This document shows, one piece after another, positions 6,850 to 8,256 of a stretch of DNA of 8,256 bases. The stretch comes from Prevotellaceae bacterium (GTDB taxonomy: Bacteria > Bacteroidota > Bacteroidia > Bacteroidales > UBA932), in the NCBI GenBank assembly GCA_031289385.1, contig JAITPP010000119.1:1-8256 (forward strand). The letters run 5' to 3'. Under the pieces are notes generated by a model that was not told the origin of the DNA, did no database searches, and was given only the letters and a program-made list of their open reading frames with translations. A program made the position numbers and the translations under genes. How positions within the stretch are numbered: position 1 is the stretch's first letter; every line of letters starts with the position of its first letter.

Positions 6850-6926
6850 CCAAATACTAACGACTAACGACCAAATACCAAATACCAAATACTAACGACC
6901 AAATACCAAATACCAACGACCAACGA
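6850..6926. repeat. Heptamer array (CCAAATA / CTAACGA / CCAACGA words)
   Basis: Eleven contiguous 7-bp units: six CCAAATA, three CTAACGA and two CCAACGA. Their reverse complements are TATTTGG, TCGTTAG and TCGTTGG, the words that open the array at 6546. Bases 6902-6919 are the exact reverse complement of 6567-6584 (18 bp). The array ends about 65 bp before the sigma factor start. Confidence 0.93.
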
Positions 6927-6977
6927 CCAATTTTAAAAATTTTTAGACCGATTTTTAGATTATTACGTCTTTATTGT

Positions 6978-6989
6978 AAAAGCGCTTTT
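6978..6989. promoter_or_regulatory. 12-bp perfect palindrome just before the sigma start
   Basis: AAAAGCGCTTTT is perfectly self-complementary and ends 2 bp before the ATG at 6992, where it would overlap the ribosome-binding region. Farther upstream ATTTTTAGA occurs twice with a 12-bp period (6939-6947 and 6951-6959). Either could be an operator or part of an autoregulated promoter. No TAnnTTTG box was found for this gene. Confidence 0.3.
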
Positions 6990-6991
6990 TT

Positions 6992-7513
6992 ATGTTTAAA
7001 ATTGTAAAGAATAAATTTAATGAGTTAGAAAGTATTATTGAGGAATATCAAAATCAGCTGTTTTCTTTTGCATTTTTCAGAGTTGGTTCGTACGACATTG
7101 CAAAGGATATTGTGCAGGATGTATTTTTAAAGTTTTTTCAGAACAACAAACATTTGTCGTCTGTTGAAAATATGAAAACTTATCTGCTTAAATCAATATC
7201 TAATGCCTGTGTGGATTACAAAAGAAAATACGGAAAAATTAAAATGATGTCAATAGATTTTATCAAAGATAATATTGAAGATGAAGAAGAAAAAAATTGT
7301 GTTGCCGAATTTATAAGAATAGATGATTTGCTGGCTGAACTGCCTGCGGAACAAGCAGAAGTGATAAAACTGAAATTTGTTGATGGACTTAATTTTGTTG
7401 AATCAGCCGAAATACTAAAAATTTCGGTAAATACAGTAAAATCGAGATACCGATATGGTATTGATAAACTAAAAAAGACAAATAAAATTAATGGAGATGA
7501 TTATTATGAATGA
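6992..7513 (+). CDS. ECF-type RNA polymerase sigma factor
   Basis: A 173-residue sigma-70-family protein of ECF architecture (sigma2 plus sigma4, no sigma3). Region 2 spans about 13-80, with the core-binding signature DIAKDIVQDVFLKFFQ at 35-50. A conserved AELPAEQAEVIKLKFVDGLNF (115-135) opens sigma4, and its helix-turn-helix VESAEILKISVNTVKSRYRYGIDKL (136-160) would read the -35 element. The role is to redirect RNA polymerase to a small regulon in response to a signal, usually from the envelope. The stop lies inside the next gene (ATGAATGA overlap), so the two are translationally coupled. No canonical housekeeping promoter is seen upstream, which would fit autoregulation. Length is typical. 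Target genes are not identifiable here. Confidence 0.93.
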   Translation: MFKIVKNKFNELESIIEEYQNQLFSFAFFRVGSYDIAKDIVQDVFLKFFQNNKHLSSVENMKTYLLKSISNACVDYKRKYGKIKMMSIDFIKDNIEDEEEKNCVAEFIRIDDLLAELPAEQAEVIKLKFVDGLNFVESAEILKISVNTVKSRYRYGIDKLKKTNKINGDDYYE

Positions 7514-8256
7514 GATAATTCCAAAAATAAAACCTACTGCTCCAAAATCGCTTAAAAGCGAAATTATTAACAAAATTAAAAAGGAGAAAAGTAAAATGAA
7601 GACTATCAAAAAACTATCGGCAGTGGCTGCAATAATTGTTGCATTATTGATTTTGCCGTTTCTGTTTAGTACTAACAATCAAGCCAAAGCGGCAATGAGC
7701 CTGCTTAGCGAATCTATCGACAAATCGGAAGATTTGAAAACTATGGTGATAAAATTTCTAATGCGCACAACACCTGTTGAAAACTTTGAAGCAATTCGCG
7801 ACTACGATTTTGTAGAACACACTTTTACCGAAGTGTTTGAAAATCCGCCAAAAATAAGATTGGAAAAATCGAAACGAGTTGCAATATTTGATGGAGATAA
7901 ATCATATCTATTGATAAATGGAGGCGAAGACGCGCTTGTAGCAACAGGACTTACGGGTTTCTTTGGCGTTGGTAATGAATATTTTTTAGAGCCTAAAAAT
8001 ATTTTAAAAGATGCTCAGGAAAAAGCAAAAAGCACAGGAGCAAAAATACAAACGAAAGAAACGGAGAACGAAATAATTCTTACCATAGAAACGAAGGCTC
8101 AGGGCGATTACGCAAATGATTATATGAAAAATGCGTATATCGACGAGTCGGATAGCAAACACGTTTATATTTTCGACAAAGAAACAAAATTGCTGAAAAA
8201 TCTTGAAATTTCGATTATGTACAAAAGTAAATACGAAACGGTTTTTAAAACCACAT
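7506..8256 (+). CDS. Membrane-anchored sigma-factor partner with LolA/RseB-like domain (partial, 3' end missing)
   Basis: 250 residues are visible and the frame is still open at the window edge. The N-terminal 36 residues are basic and presumably cytoplasmic, with P6, P10, P13 and an LKSEIINKIKK helix. One transmembrane helix follows at 37-54. The rest is predicted outside the membrane and reads like a LolA/RseB-type lipoprotein-sensor fold (for example VAIFDGDKSYLLI, and VYIFDKETKLLKNLEI further on), so resemblance is to fold style rather than a named family. The 8-bp overlap with the sigma gene argues for an anti-sigma or sensor role. The cytoplasmic part is shorter than a usual zinc anti-sigma domain and has no His/Cys motif. 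Start choice is uncertain: an in-frame ATG at 7596 follows AAGGAG (7581-7586) at good spacing and would give a signal-peptide-like N-terminus. Confidence 0.7.
   Translation, partial: MNEIIPKIKPTAPKSLKSEIINKIKKEKSKMKTIKKLSAVAAIIVALLILPFLFSTNNQAKAAMSLLSESIDKSEDLKTMVIKFLMRTTPVENFEAIRDYDFVEHTFTEVFENPPKIRLEKSKRVAIFDGDKSYLLINGGEDALVATGLTGFFGVGNEYFLEPKNILKDAQEKAKSTGAKIQTKETENEIILTIETKAQGDYANDYMKNAYIDESDSKHVYIFDKETKLLKNLEISIMYKSKYETVFKTT
7581..7586 (+). promoter_or_regulatory. Internal Shine-Dalgarno-like AAGGAG
   Basis: AAGGAG lies 9 bp before the in-frame ATG at 7596 (codon 31 of the sigma partner gene). Strong Shine-Dalgarno sequences are uncommon in Bacteroidota. In this position it may simply be the codons of the lysine-rich stretch, but it makes a second, shorter product possible. 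Confidence 0.3.

Noticed and set aside
7469..7678. Minus-strand hydrophobic frame at the sigma/partner junction
   Set aside because: The hydrophobicity only mirrors the AT-rich transmembrane codons of the partner gene on the other strand.
1..8256. Defence system, toxin-antitoxin, integron or retroelement
   Set aside because: No nuclease, reverse transcriptase, integrase, helicase, methyltransferase or toxin-sized gene pair was seen in any frame. The paired small genes at the end are a sigma factor and its membrane partner.

Overview
The window looks like Bacteroidota chromosomal DNA. It is strongly AT-rich. Three of the proteins start with short Sec signal peptides ending in the phylum-typical A-Q. 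Two genes have a -7 box of the TAnnTTTG type in front of them. The protein set (VIT/vWA/DUF2135, MuiA-like with a carboxypeptidase-regulatory-like insert, secreted SagB-type nitroreductase, ECF sigma with a coupled membrane partner) is common in that phylum. I cannot resolve the genus. No plasmid, phage, transposase, CRISPR, tRNA or rRNA signal was found.

Layout. 1-297: gene-free, holding a degenerate interspersed-repeat-like stretch (1-70) and two 7-bp-period tandem arrays. The second array runs up to the stop codon of the first gene. 295-3351 (minus): large exported protein with VIT, vWA, TPR-like and DUF2135 domains. 3352-3478: divergent intergenic region. 3479-5353 (plus): exported MuiA-like DUF4140/DUF4139 protein carrying an inserted carboxypeptidase-regulatory-like domain. 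5354-5932: gene-free, with an AATTACG array, a GC-rich foldable island, and a palindromic element flanked by 21-nt direct repeats. 5933-6529 (plus): exported nitroreductase. 6530-6991: gene-free, with two heptamer arrays in opposite orientation, a good intrinsic-terminator hairpin and a 17-bp-period array. 6992-7513 (plus): ECF sigma factor. 7506-8256 (plus, runs off the end): membrane protein overlapping the sigma gene by 8 bp, probably its anti-sigma or sensor partner, with a LolA/RseB-like extracytoplasmic region.

How the genes relate. The VIT and MuiA-like genes are divergent across 127 bp, and both encode exported, interaction-type proteins with no recognisable enzyme. A shared envelope role is plausible but not shown. 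The nitroreductase appears to be a single gene. The sigma/partner pair is a translationally coupled envelope-signalling unit.

The most unusual structure is in the gene-free DNA. Five arrays have an exact 7-bp period, each built from a different AT-rich word, and two further arrays have 16-17 bp periods. Nothing in the window looks like a defence system or a new enzymatic pathway. The better leads are these heptamer arrays, the domain insertion in the MuiA-like protein, and the LolA-like sigma partner.
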